Shown here in pieces: positions 41,468-49,813 of a DNA stretch of 50,439 nucleotides. Position 1 is the first letter of the stretch. Each line of letters begins with the position of its first letter. Below the pieces are notes generated by a model that did not search any database, was not told the DNA's origin, and saw only the letters and a program-made list of their open reading frames with translations. Both the position numbers and the translations under genes were made by a program. Source of the stretch: Gemmatimonadales bacterium (GTDB lineage Bacteria; Gemmatimonadota; Gemmatimonadetes; Longimicrobiales; Gaopeijiaceae); contig CP070829.1 of NCBI GenBank assembly GCA_020344755.1, forward strand, positions 960,217 through 1,010,655, read 5' to 3'.

Positions 41468-42871
41468 CTAGCGCCGAGGCCGGATCCCCAGGGCCTCCCG
41501 GTGGAAGGGGCCCGACATCTCCTCGAACAGCCAGGGGTCGTCCGCGCGGTAGTGACAGTACGAGCACAGCCCCTCGTGCGGCTGGCGTCCCAGCGCCGGT
41601 TGTGACGGAGGGGTGCGTCCTGCCAAGACGTAGGCTTCGGTAACCAGGTCCGAGGCCCGGACCAGGATCCTGTGGGAGAGGAGGAGATTGTGTTCGGGCC
41701 GACCGGCCTGGACCACCTCCACCAGGAGCTGGGCGGAGTCCAGTCGCGCCAGGGGGTCTCCCGTGGCAGGAATCTGTTGGCGGGCGCTCCGAAGGGCGGA
41801 CTGCACCCGTGCGACGCGGGTCTCCCCCCCTCGTTGCCACCACTCCAGCACGGTGGCGTACTCGTCCGGGTGGCACCCCTGACAGCTCTCCGCAGGCGCT
41901 CGCACGGGAGCCGCGGGATCGAGGCTGAGGGCCGGCTGATGGCAGGAGGTGCAGGTCAGCCCCGCGATGAACTTCACGCTGGGATCGGAGTCCTCGAAGA
42001 CGGGCACCAGGCCCAATACCATCTGCTGTTGCTCGAGGTGCGCGCCGGTGTGGCAGGCGTTGCACGTGGCCGTCCCGGGCCACTGAACAGAGGTGGGGAC
42101 CGCATGGGGCTCCCGGTGGCACTCCGCGCAGATCAGGGCCACCGACGAACTCATGGCCCGGATCCTGTGCGCCTCACCCTCGTGGCACGACATGCACCCC
42201 ACCGCCACGTGGGACAGGTGCAGGTCCTCTCCGATACCCCGGGCCAGGACCTGGTCTTCGTCGCTGTGACAACCGCGACAACTCAGGGCTGGGACGTCGA
42301 TTCGTGCCCGGGTCACGTCGTAATGACAGCGCACGCAGCCACCGTCCAGCCAGGAAAGGCCCTCGTGCGGTACCTCGACGCCCTGGCTACTGAAGGAGAT
42401 GTGATCCAGGGAGGAGTGGCACTGCCGACACTCGCCCATGTTCCCTGCGGATTGCGCACCCAGATGGCAGAGGGAGCAGGGATCGAGGCCTGCCGTGAGG
42501 GGCTCTCCTCCACGCTGGTGGGCGTGACACGCCACACACCCCATGGCGACCACCGTGTCGCCTCCATGCTGGCGGTGCTCGAAGGAGAGGGAGCGGAACT
42601 CCACCTCCCGAGGCCCCTGATCCGCGTGACACCCCGCCGTCGTGCAGGTCTCCTCCGGGACCGGCGCCTGTCCCGCGACCGAGTCGGGGTGGAGGAGCCG
42701 GTCCACCGCGAGCTGCGCCGGCGTAGCCAGCCTGTACTCGTGGCAGGAGGCGCAGGTGAGTGACGCGTGAGGGTCTCCGGGCGCACCGGAAGCAGCCGGC
42801 GGGATCTCAGGGGCGCACCCTGCCGCCCAGAGAGGGGCCAGAGTCGAGATCAGCAGAACGAAACGGCCCAT
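41468..42871 (-). CDS. Multihaem c-type cytochrome lipoprotein, 13 haem sites
   Basis: The ATG at 42871 gives 467 residues with a lipobox signal (MGRFVLLISTL, then AAGC with cysteine 19). There are twelve CxxCH motifs and one CX4CH (CTTAGCH). The region between the twelfth and thirteenth motifs, about 95 residues, has no haem and looks helical (WWQRGGETRVARVQSALR). The 5' end overlaps the cytochrome b gene by 22 bases, so they are tightly coupled. As the final member of the regulated minus-strand operon it would be the lipid-anchored electron acceptor of a cytochrome b/multihaem complex. Confidence 0.9.
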   Translation of the reverse strand: MGRFVLLISTLAPLWAAGCAPEIPPAASGAPGDPHASLTCASCHEYRLATPAQLAVDRLLHPDSVAGQAPVPEETCTTAGCHADQGPREVEFRSLSFEHRQHGGDTVVAMGCVACHAHQRGGEPLTAGLDPCSLCHLGAQSAGNMGECRQCHSSLDHISFSSQGVEVPHEGLSWLDGGCVRCHYDVTRARIDVPALSCRGCHSDEDQVLARGIGEDLHLSHVAVGCMSCHEGEAHRIRAMSSSVALICAECHREPHAVPTSVQWPGTATCNACHTGAHLEQQQMVLGLVPVFEDSDPSVKFIAGLTCTSCHQPALSLDPAAPVRAPAESCQGCHPDEYATVLEWWQRGGETRVARVQSALRSARQQIPATGDPLARLDSAQLLVEVVQAGRPEHNLLLSHRILVRASDLVTEAYVLAGRTPPSQPALGRQPHEGLCSYCHYRADDPWLFEEMSGPFHREALGIRPRR

Positions 42872-43734
42872 ATGATCCCTCCGACGCAGAGGATGCCGAC
42901 GGCGAGGGCAGCGAAGCCCAGCACGGCTGCGGTCAGGGTCTGTTGCCGCGTGGGGGGCGGGGCGAAGTGGTCCGCACGCGAGGTCCGGGAGATCTCCCCG
43001 CCATCGGGGAGTTGGTCCGCCAGCTCCGGGTGTTCTTCCTCCATGTACTCCCGCGTGGCGCGGCCGTGGAACATGACGGCGTCGATCGGGAACTTGTCCG
43101 GACGGAAGTGGACGTGAAAGAAGTGGATGCTGAAGATGAAGCCCGATGCCAATAGGGCCTCGTCCGCATGGATCACCGTGGCCACGTTGTACACCCAGCC
43201 AGGAAGCCACCGGGAGAAGAACTCCGGGAACCAGAGCAGGAGCCCGGAGCCCCCGATGATGAAGACGCCCCAGAAGACGGCGAAGTAGTCGAACTTCTCC
43301 ATGTAACTGAAGCGGGGAAACCGGGGGCGTGGCCCCCTCCCCAGGTACCAGCGGATCTGTCGCACGAAGTCGACGACGTCCCGGGGCTGGGGCACCATGG
43401 AGTCCGGTCCCCAGAAGAGCGACCGCTTGTCCTTGGCTCGGGCGATCAGCCAAGCCAGCCACCCCAGGTGGGCCCCGAAGTACCCGAAGGTCATGACGGC
43501 GGCGATGCGGTGGATCGTGCCCGCCATCTCCACGCCCCCGAAAAGGCGGATGAGGGGCACCGACCAGAGGGCGCAGCTGAACCGGAGCGGCAATCCGGTC
43601 AGGGTCAGGAGGAAGAAGGAGACAATCACCACCGCGTGGGTTACCCGGTGGTATGTGTTGAAGCGCCAGACGTAGGGGCCATCCCCCCGCTGTGCGGAGT
43701 CGAGGGGCATGCCGGTGGGGGAGGAGGTCTTCAT
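42850..43734 (-). CDS. Membrane b-type cytochrome
   Basis: The 294-residue protein has about five hydrophobic helices. Likely haem b ligands are the His residues in FNTYHRVTHAVVIVSFF, GTIHRIAAVMTFGYFGAHLG and ASGFIFSIHFFHVHFRPDKF, the pattern of the Ni-hydrogenase/formate-dehydrogenase cytochrome b group (cytochrome b561-like). A C-terminal helix follows a polar segment. It would exchange electrons between quinone in the membrane and the two periplasmic multihaem proteins encoded on either side. The ATG overlaps the stop of the 11-haem gene (ATGA), and GGAGGTC lies near the start. Confidence 0.85.
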   Translation of the reverse strand: MKTSSPTGMPLDSAQRGDGPYVWRFNTYHRVTHAVVIVSFFLLTLTGLPLRFSCALWSVPLIRLFGGVEMAGTIHRIAAVMTFGYFGAHLGWLAWLIARAKDKRSLFWGPDSMVPQPRDVVDFVRQIRWYLGRGPRPRFPRFSYMEKFDYFAVFWGVFIIGGSGLLLWFPEFFSRWLPGWVYNVATVIHADEALLASGFIFSIHFFHVHFRPDKFPIDAVMFHGRATREYMEEEHPELADQLPDGGEISRTSRADHFAPPPTRQQTLTAAVLGFAALAVGILCVGGIIWAVSFC

Positions 43735-44939
43735 GCGGCGCCCCCCTTGGGTGCGCGAAGGGTGTCCAGGGTCAGGCGGACGATCCATAGGGCCGAGTGG
43801 AGCCCGAAGACGGAGAAGACGCCCACCAGAAGCGCGGTCATCAGGCGGTACGACCAGTACACCACGGGGTAGTTCTCGCGGTCGTTGTGATCCGCGTGGG
43901 GTTGGTATTGGACGAAGGCGGCCCGGCTCGACGGGTGACACGCACCGCACGACTCCACGAGGTTCTCTTCGTGGATCATGGACCGGGGGTCATCCTCTCC
44001 GTAGATCGCGTGGCTACCGTGACAATCGGAGCAGGTGGCCACGGCGACGGATCCCAGTGCGCTGGCCTGTCCATGGTAGGAGTCGTCGAAGGTCTCGAGG
44101 GCGTGCTCGTGGCAATGCCCACAGACGGTGGTCTGCTCCATTCGGGCAGGTCCCCGGGCAGTGCTCATCCCGTGGGCACCGTGACAGGTGGTGCAGGTGG
44201 GAGGGGCCTGGCCGTCCAGGAGCTCGAGGGTGGCCAAGCCCACGGGGCGTTGCTGTCTCAGCGCTTGCCCGTGGACGTCGGAACGTCCCCACTCGGCTTC
44301 CTCTTCGTGACAGGCGCCACATGTGTCGACCTGGTTCAGCGGTGCCACCGCGGCGTGAACCTCGTCCACGTCGTGGGTCTCGTGGGGGCCGTGGCACGAG
44401 GCACAACCCACCTTGTCCCTGTGCGGGTCCCCTTGGGGCAGGCCAGAGGTCTCATGGCACCCCACGCAGACCCCGTTCATGGCCCGCATGGCGGTGCCCT
44501 CGCGAAGACTTTCGAGTGTGGCGGTGTGGTGCGCTGTGTGACACTGGGCACACTCCACGGGCTCCGCTCCCATCTGGTCCGGGGTCCCGTGGACTCCGTC
44601 GTGCCAGCCCGCGTCAGCCTCCTCGTGACAGGAACCGCAGTGCAGCGATACGGTGCCCTCCGGGTGGGGCCACCGGTCGAAGCCCCTGTGACACGAGAAG
44701 CAGGTGGAGTTCAGGTGAGCCGAAGCGCGGATCTCCTCCATACTCACCATCCGCCTCTGGGCGGTGGGGAGATCCGGGGAGTGTTGCCGGAGGAATTCCA
44801 GGTTCCCGTGGCAGAGGGCACACCCCGCCAGATCGCCTTCGGAGGGCTGGGCGCCGAGTGCAGGCGGGCGCACTGCCTGCCCCCAGAAGAGCGGAAGCAT
44901 CACGAGGGTCCAGAGGTATCTCACGGCGTGGCCGTTCAT
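43731..44939 (-). CDS. Multihaem c-type cytochrome with C-terminal membrane anchor, 11 haem sites
   Basis: The 402-residue protein has an N-terminal signal (MNGHAVRYLW, ending near ALGAQ), eleven CxxCH motifs (first CALCH, last CGACH) and a membrane helix near the C-terminus (LMTALLVGVFSVFGLHSALW), followed by a short cytoplasmic tail. It is thus periplasmic and tail-anchored. With the next gene it forms the core of a cytochrome b/multihaem c complex resembling the Cbc-type menaquinol oxidoreductases known from Geobacter; this is an inference from gene order and topology. ATG at 44939 overlaps the regulator stop (ATGA). Confidence 0.9.
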   Translation of the reverse strand: MNGHAVRYLWTLVMLPLFWGQAVRPPALGAQPSEGDLAGCALCHGNLEFLRQHSPDLPTAQRRMVSMEEIRASAHLNSTCFSCHRGFDRWPHPEGTVSLHCGSCHEEADAGWHDGVHGTPDQMGAEPVECAQCHTAHHTATLESLREGTAMRAMNGVCVGCHETSGLPQGDPHRDKVGCASCHGPHETHDVDEVHAAVAPLNQVDTCGACHEEEAEWGRSDVHGQALRQQRPVGLATLELLDGQAPPTCTTCHGAHGMSTARGPARMEQTTVCGHCHEHALETFDDSYHGQASALGSVAVATCSDCHGSHAIYGEDDPRSMIHEENLVESCGACHPSSRAAFVQYQPHADHNDRENYPVVYWSYRLMTALLVGVFSVFGLHSALWIVRLTLDTLRAPKGGAA

Positions 44940-46300
44940 GAATCCGCCATCCCGTACTTGTGGAGTCGATTTCGGATCTGGTGGCGGGACAGGCCCAGGA
45001 GTCGCCCCGCCTGGGTTCGATTGCCATGGGCCTGCCGCAACGCTTCCTCCAGGAGGTGCCGTTCCAGCTCCTCCAGGTCGATGCCGGACGGCCCCAACTC
45101 GACGGTGGTAAGGGAGCCTTCCCCTCCGGATCCCCCGCGCCGCACCTCGGGAGGGAGAAGATCCGTGGTGAGGATCGGCCCGTCGGAGAGGAGAACGGCT
45201 CGTTCCACCACATTCCGCAGTTCCCGGACGTTCCCAGGCCAGGAGTAGGCTTCCAGCACTTGCTGGGTCTCAGGGTCGACGCCCTCTACGGCCCGACCCA
45301 GCTCCTTGTTGAACGCAGCGATGAACGCAGCGACCAGCGCGGCCACGTCTCCCCGACGCTGTCGAAGGGGCGGTAGCGTGATGGGGAGAACGCGGAGGCG
45401 GTAGTAGAGATCCTCCCGAAAACGCCCCGTCTCGACCTCGGCCTGGAGGTTCCGGTTCGTTGCGGCGACCACGCGAACGTCCACCGTCCGGTCCTCGGTT
45501 GCTCCGACCCGACGGAAGGTGTGATCCTCGAGGAATCGGAGCAGCTTCGACTGGAGCGCCGGGGTGAGCTCCGCGATCTCGTCCAGGAAGAGTGTGCCGC
45601 CGTGGGCCACTTCCACGAGCCCGCGCTTGGTGGTCCGGGCGTCGGTGAAGGCGCCCTTCTCGTGCCCGAACAATTCGGACTCCATGAGGGATTCGGTGAG
45701 CGCGGAACAGGTCACGTTCACGAACGGACCCTGGGCCCGCGGGCTCAACTCGTGGAGAGCTCGGGCCACCATGCCCTTTCCCGTCCCGGTCTCCCCCAGG
45801 AGAAGGACGGTGGCCTGGTCTGCGCTGGCCATCCGCCGCACGAGACCCATTACTCCCTCCATCTCGGGGCTGACTCCCACGATGCCCCCTCCCTGGCTTC
45901 CCGCATCGCGAAGCGCCTTGAGCTGCCTCCGGAGTCGGGTCCGTTCCAGCACGTGGGCAAGGGTCGTGTCGAGCCGATCCATGGAGAACGGCTTCTCGAG
46001 GAAGTCCTCTGCGCCCTGGCGAAGCGCCTCCACCGCAGAGGTGACGGTCCCGTGAGCCGTCATCATGACGCACGGCACCCCCTCTTCACCGGAGAGCTCG
46101 GGAAGGAGCTCCGTTCCCTCACCGTCCGGGAGTTTCACGTCGAGAATGGCCAGGTCCGGCGTCGCCCGGGAGATGGCGGTACGGGCCTCGCTGAGGGAAG
46201 CCGCACGAAGTACGCGGAAACCCTTCTTCTCGAGGCGCTCCGAGAGGATGTCCCGGATCAAGTGGTCGTCGTCGACGACCAGGATTCTTTCTCTGGACAT
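44936..46300 (-). CDS. NtrC-family sigma-54-dependent response regulator
   Basis: The 454-residue protein has a receiver domain (phosphoacceptor Asp 54 in AILDVKLPDG), an AAA+ domain with Walker A GETGTGKG and Walker B LFLDEIAEL, and a Fis-type helix-turn-helix end (GNRTQAGRLLGLSRHQIRNRL). The sigma-54 contact loop is GAFTDA rather than the usual GAFTGA. It activates transcription from sigma-54 promoters after phosphorylation by the kinase encoded just upstream, whose gene overlaps it by 43 bases. The downstream neighbours are cytochrome genes, with which it is co-translated, so it probably controls this operon and possibly the convergent one. Confidence 0.93.
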   Translation of the reverse strand: MSRERILVVDDDHLIRDILSERLEKKGFRVLRAASLSEARTAISRATPDLAILDVKLPDGEGTELLPELSGEEGVPCVMMTAHGTVTSAVEALRQGAEDFLEKPFSMDRLDTTLAHVLERTRLRRQLKALRDAGSQGGGIVGVSPEMEGVMGLVRRMASADQATVLLLGETGTGKGMVARALHELSPRAQGPFVNVTCSALTESLMESELFGHEKGAFTDARTTKRGLVEVAHGGTLFLDEIAELTPALQSKLLRFLEDHTFRRVGATEDRTVDVRVVAATNRNLQAEVETGRFREDLYYRLRVLPITLPPLRQRRGDVAALVAAFIAAFNKELGRAVEGVDPETQQVLEAYSWPGNVRELRNVVERAVLLSDGPILTTDLLPPEVRRGGSGGEGSLTTVELGPSGIDLEELERHLLEEALRQAHGNRTQAGRLLGLSRHQIRNRLHKYGMADS

Positions 46301-47718
46301 GGTTGCGCGAGGTTGGCCCCGGCTTCCGGGGCGGGAGGCAGATCGACGATCACCGTGGTTCCCTTCCCCTCCTCACCCTCGATCATCAGGCGCCCCCCGT
46401 GAGCCGCGACGACCCGGGCGACCAACGGCAGGCCGAGCCCGGTGCCCTGGGGTTTGGTGGAGTAGAAGGGAAGGAAGATCCGTTCGACTTCGCTTTCTGG
46501 GATTCCGGGGCCGGTATCGCTGATGCGGACCCGGACGCACCCCTCCGGAGACGGTGCCGCTTCCAGGAAGAGCGTGCCTCCTCCGGTCATGGCCTCCAGA
46601 GCGTTGATCATGAGGTTGGCAAAGCCCTGCCGGAGTCGTCGCTCGTCCCCGAGGATCGGTGGAAGACCGGGCTGGTATCGGCGCGAGACCCGGACCCGCC
46701 CCGCTTCGGGGTGGCCGGCGAACTCCACGAGCGCGTCGTCCAGGACATCACTCACCTGGACCTGGCTGCCATGGACCTCCACGGGTCGGGCCAGGGAGAA
46801 GAGGTCCTGCATGGTCTCGCTGAGGCGGGCGAGCTGCTCGTTGACGGAGTGCATCACGCCCCGGCCGGTATCGTCCAGGCGGTACTCCTGCTCCAGGATG
46901 TCCAGCGCAGATCGGATGGAGGCCAGAGGCCGTTTGAACTCGTGCGCCATCTCGGCCGCGAGCTGGCCCACGGTCGCGAATCCTTCGCGTTGCGCAGCCT
47001 GGGAGGCACGCTCCTCCTCGTGCGCGATGAGCTCCTCCAGGGACTCGCGAATCTCCGAGACCTCGTCCCGGGCATGATCGGTTCGACCGGTACGGTCGGC
47101 GATCGCCCGCCCGACCTGGCTCAAAGGCGTCACGACCTCCCGCTCGAGCATGGCCCCCAGCACCACCGCGAGAACCACGACGGACCCCAGAGCCAGGGCC
47201 AGCCCCAGCAGGGCCCCCCGGCGCATTGCGGACCGGATGGGCGCAACCGAGGAGGTGATCTCCAGGAGGTTCGCCCGGGCTCCCGCGAGGGGAAGGAAGA
47301 CCCGGACCGTGCCGCCGGAAGGATCGGGATGCGTCACACCGGCGCGGGGGAGGGTGGCGGGATCGGGGATCCACACCGCACTTCTCCTGCTCCCTTCCTC
47401 CCCTGGGTGTGCGGAGTAGACGATCGTCCCGTCGCTCGCGTAGGCCCGAGCCTGCAGGGTGGGCCCCTGCTCGAGGAGCTCCAGGAGGTGGCGTCGCAGC
47501 GTTCCCTCGCTACCCATCCGGAGGGACGACTCCAGGGTGGAGCGGGTGGCGGAGGCGGCGAGGAGGGCCTGTTGCTCCGCCGCACGCAGGGCCTCATCCT
47601 CCCAATACCGGAAGGACAGAGTGGTGGCGATACCCACCAGGACCACGACCGCTCCCGCCAGGGTCACGGCGACCTTGGTCCGCACGGGGAGGGTGTGGAG
47701 ATTCGGAAGCCAGCGCAT
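46258..47718 (-). CDS. Membrane sensor histidine kinase
   Basis: The ATG at 47718 gives 486 residues. A periplasmic sensor region of about 130 residues (35-165) lies between two membrane helices (about 15-34 and 168-192). A HAMP-like linker, a dimerisation domain with His 259 in EMAHEFKRPLASIR, and a catalytic ATP-binding domain (NLMINALEAM, DTGPGIPESE, GTGLGLPLVARVV) follow. It resembles NtrB/ZraS-type partners of NtrC regulators. The sensed signal is unknown; the periplasmic position suggests the donor or acceptor of the cytochrome system or the envelope state. It is the first gene of the minus-strand cytochrome operon. Confidence 0.92.
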   Translation of the reverse strand: MRWLPNLHTLPVRTKVAVTLAGAVVVLVGIATTLSFRYWEDEALRAAEQQALLAASATRSTLESSLRMGSEGTLRRHLLELLEQGPTLQARAYASDGTIVYSAHPGEEGSRRSAVWIPDPATLPRAGVTHPDPSGGTVRVFLPLAGARANLLEITSSVAPIRSAMRRGALLGLALALGSVVVLAVVLGAMLEREVVTPLSQVGRAIADRTGRTDHARDEVSEIRESLEELIAHEEERASQAAQREGFATVGQLAAEMAHEFKRPLASIRSALDILEQEYRLDDTGRGVMHSVNEQLARLSETMQDLFSLARPVEVHGSQVQVSDVLDDALVEFAGHPEAGRVRVSRRYQPGLPPILGDERRLRQGFANLMINALEAMTGGGTLFLEAAPSPEGCVRVRISDTGPGIPESEVERIFLPFYSTKPQGTGLGLPLVARVVAAHGGRLMIEGEEGKGTTVIVDLPPAPEAGANLAQPCPEKESWSSTTTT

Positions 47719-47914
47719 GGTCCGTCCGCTCGAGTGGGACTCACCAGCCCGGTCGGGAGGGGCACCCGGCTTCTGTTCCAAAGCTCGGAAAAAGTGCAGG
47801 AAATTCAAGACGTTTCGGGGCCCACTGCGCGATCCCGAACACCCGTGAGCCCCGCCCACGCGCGATCACGCGCACTTCCCCACACCCCCTCTCCCATTCA
47901 CCGGACAGGCGAAA

Positions 47915-47939
47915 CGCCGTGGGCAGGGCACCCACGGCG
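47915..47939 (-). terminator. Terminator of the 47969-49144 membrane-protein gene
   Basis: CGCCGTGGG at 47915-47923 pairs perfectly with CCCACGGCG at 47931-47939 around a 7-base loop. Read on the minus strand it is followed by TTTCG. It lies 30 bp after the stop of the membrane-protein gene and would separate it from the kinase operon. Confidence 0.7.
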
Positions 47940-47968
47940 CTCGAAGGAGACCTCGACACCGGACTGCC

Positions 47969-49144
47969 TCAGACCACCAGGACGAGGAGAAGGGCCGCAG
48001 CGGTCGCGTCGGCCACCAGGGCGGCGGTGAAGCCGCGCAGCCAGTAGACCGCCCCGAAGAGGAGCGCCGGGAGGAGAATGGCCGCGCCGGTGAAGGCCAC
48101 CGCCGCCAGCGTGGTGGGGAAGCCGGTGGCCAGGATGCCCGGCAGGTAGAACATCACCTGGGCCAGGGCCACGGCGGCGACGGCGATCACGGCCGTTTCC
48201 TCTTCATGAGTCCGGTGCCAGCGCAGGATCAGCCACGCCACTCCGGTGAGGAGGAAGAGCCGCAGCAGCGTCTCATCCAGTAGGACCTGGCTCATGGCCA
48301 CGAGGAAGCCACCCACCGTTCCGGTGACGAGGGTCGACGGAGTGAAGGGCAGGGCGAGAAGGCCGGCGACCAGGCCGATCACCAAGCCGAAACCCACGTC
48401 CCGGATTCCGTCGCGCGGGGTGCTTGGCACCGCGCGATCCCGTCCCGGCAGCTCCCGCACGAGCCGCAGCGAGAGGGTGACCAGCGGTCCCACGACCCAG
48501 ATGGTCAAGAATCCCGAGAGCAGGACCGCACCGACTTCCGTCACGCGCAGCCGCATCAGCCAGATTTCCGGGCGGTCGGCCAGGAAGGTGACCAGGAAGG
48601 CGGCAAAGCTGGCCGCCACCAGGGTCGTCCCCATGACCCGGTCGGGCCAGCGGGCGTAGGCGTTCTGAAGCGCACGGAGACCTGAGATCGCCGCCCACGA
48701 CAGGACGGCCGCGGCTCCGACCCACGCCAGCGCCACCAGAACCGTGGGGCCTGCGCGCTCCATGAGGGCCGCAACCACGGTCAGGGAGACCCAGATGGTG
48801 ATGAGCCAGGCCACGGCGGCTCCGATGACCGAGTACATCAGTGCCCGGCCCACGGCGGCCCAAGCGTCTCGCCGGGTCACCGACGGATCCCGGCCGAGGA
48901 ATCCCAGCACGGACCCGTGGACCGCCCCGATCACGGCGCCGACGATGAAGAGGCCGGTGGAGGTCATGAACAGGCCATGCCCACTCAACTGACCCGACAG
49001 GGTCATGAGTGCGACCATGATTCCGCCCAACAGCAGTCCACCCGCCATGGTGAACGAGACGGTGACCCGTCCGGGCAGCCCCACGTTCCGTTCGAGGATC
49101 TCCAGTTCGTATGTGTTCGCGTTTGCGTCTTCGTAGGCGTTCAT
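47969..49144 (-). CDS. Integral membrane protein of unknown function
   Basis: The ATG at 49144 gives 391 residues with GGAGG before it. After a polar 25-residue N-terminus (MNAYEDANANTYELEILERN) come about nine to ten hydrophobic helices to the very end. A cytoplasmic-type polar loop near residues 250-270 contains GRDRAVPSTPRDGIRD. A DETLLRLFLLTG segment faintly resembles the EExxxR motif of CPBP-type intramembrane proteases, but the second motif is not seen. No family is assigned. It is followed by a terminator and preceded by a 329-bp gap with an inverted repeat. Confidence 0.7.
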   Translation of the reverse strand: MNAYEDANANTYELEILERNVGLPGRVTVSFTMAGGLLLGGIMVALMTLSGQLSGHGLFMTSTGLFIVGAVIGAVHGSVLGFLGRDPSVTRRDAWAAVGRALMYSVIGAAVAWLITIWVSLTVVAALMERAGPTVLVALAWVGAAAVLSWAAISGLRALQNAYARWPDRVMGTTLVAASFAAFLVTFLADRPEIWLMRLRVTEVGAVLLSGFLTIWVVGPLVTLSLRLVRELPGRDRAVPSTPRDGIRDVGFGLVIGLVAGLLALPFTPSTLVTGTVGGFLVAMSQVLLDETLLRLFLLTGVAWLILRWHRTHEEETAVIAVAAVALAQVMFYLPGILATGFPTTLAAVAFTGAAILLPALLFGAVYWLRGFTAALVADATAAALLLVLVV

Positions 49145-49473
49145 GGTTCCTCCAGGTGTCGGGACCCCCGTTGGAGTCCTCGCCCGGAGGAAGGTCAAGG
49201 TTGGTGCCAACAAGCGCTTAAGGTCGGTAAAAATCTATGCAGCAACGATTTACCGGCTTCGTGAGCCCTGCCGTGCACCTGGCCTGGGCGCTCGGACCGT
49301 GCGGATGCGCGCGGCCAGGTGCGCGGAATCGCACAGTGACTCACTGGGGAGGTCTGCGGCCAGGTCCCGCTGGGCCGATCGAAGAAGGTGAAGACGCGGC
49401 CCGGAGCCTCGGTGAGGGGTTGACCGACCCGGCAGCCTCGGTACCTTCAAAGGCTCCCGAGTCAATCGGGTCT
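49145..49473. other. Non-coding gap before tRNA-Lys
   Basis: No convincing gene lies here. The part next to the membrane-protein gene (49205-49255) is rich in A and T and should contain that gene's promoter on the minus strand, though no clear -35/-10 pair could be fixed. The rest is GC-rich and featureless, and includes the upstream region of the tRNA. Confidence 0.5.
49225..49255. promoter_or_regulatory. Inverted repeat, possible operator
   Basis: CGGTAAA at 49225-49231 and TTTACCG at 49249-49255 form perfect 7-base arms 17 bases apart, centred about 95 bases upstream of the membrane-protein start on the minus strand. An AAGCGCTT palindrome lies at 49212-49219. The spacing suits a dimeric regulator, but none is known. 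Confidence 0.35.
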
Positions 49474-49546
49474 GCCCCGCTAGCTCAATTGGCAGAGCAA
49501 GCGACTCTTAATCGCTAGGTTCGGGGTTCGAGTCCCTGGCGGGGCA
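49474..49546 (+). tRNA. tRNA-Lys (anticodon CTT)
   Basis: The 73-base cloverleaf has an acceptor stem of GCCCCGC (49474-49480) with GCGGGGC (49539-49545), a D-arm GCTC/GAGC, an anticodon stem AGCGA/TCGCT enclosing CTCTTAA with anticodon CTT, a 5-base variable loop and a T-arm with TTCGAGT. The discriminator base is A, and CCA is not encoded (CTG follows). It reads the AAG lysine codon. Confidence 0.97.
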
Positions 49547-49813
49547 CTGACAGGGTCCGGTCGTCATGGCGATCGGGCCCTTCGTGTTGCCCGGAGGCCG
49601 GAGAGAGGCGCCGATGGAGAGGAGGGGATACCTTCGGCTCATGTCGATCGAATGGCGAGGGTCCGGTGCCTCGAGGGAGTCCAGGCGAATCCCCCCTCCG
49701 CGTCGTGCGCATGGCCGCGTCCGGCGGCGTTCGCGTCGCCCCGTCCAGCGGCTCGCCGATCGGGGTGCCGGTGCCCATCGCTCTTCTCGTCAGCAGTCCG
49801 TGGCGGACCGGTC
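49547..49813. other. Gap between tRNA-Lys and GH3 gene
   Basis: I see no supportable gene. The stretch is GC-rich and has short open frames on both strands without ribosome sites or protein-like composition. The promoter of the GH3 gene should lie here but cannot be placed. Confidence 0.45.

Noticed and set aside
47969..49144. CPBP-type intramembrane protease
   Set aside because: Only a weak DETLLRL resembles the first motif; the FxxxR and HxxxN/B motifs were not seen.
49237..49518. Plus-strand frame ending in APLAQLAEQATLNR
   Set aside because: The tail is a translation of the tRNA-Lys D-arm and anticodon arm; the rest has no protein-like features.
49515..49778. Minus-strand frame ending in VPRQGLEPRT
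   Set aside because: Its C-terminus is the antisense of the tRNA-Lys T-arm and acceptor stem, a well-known false gene.
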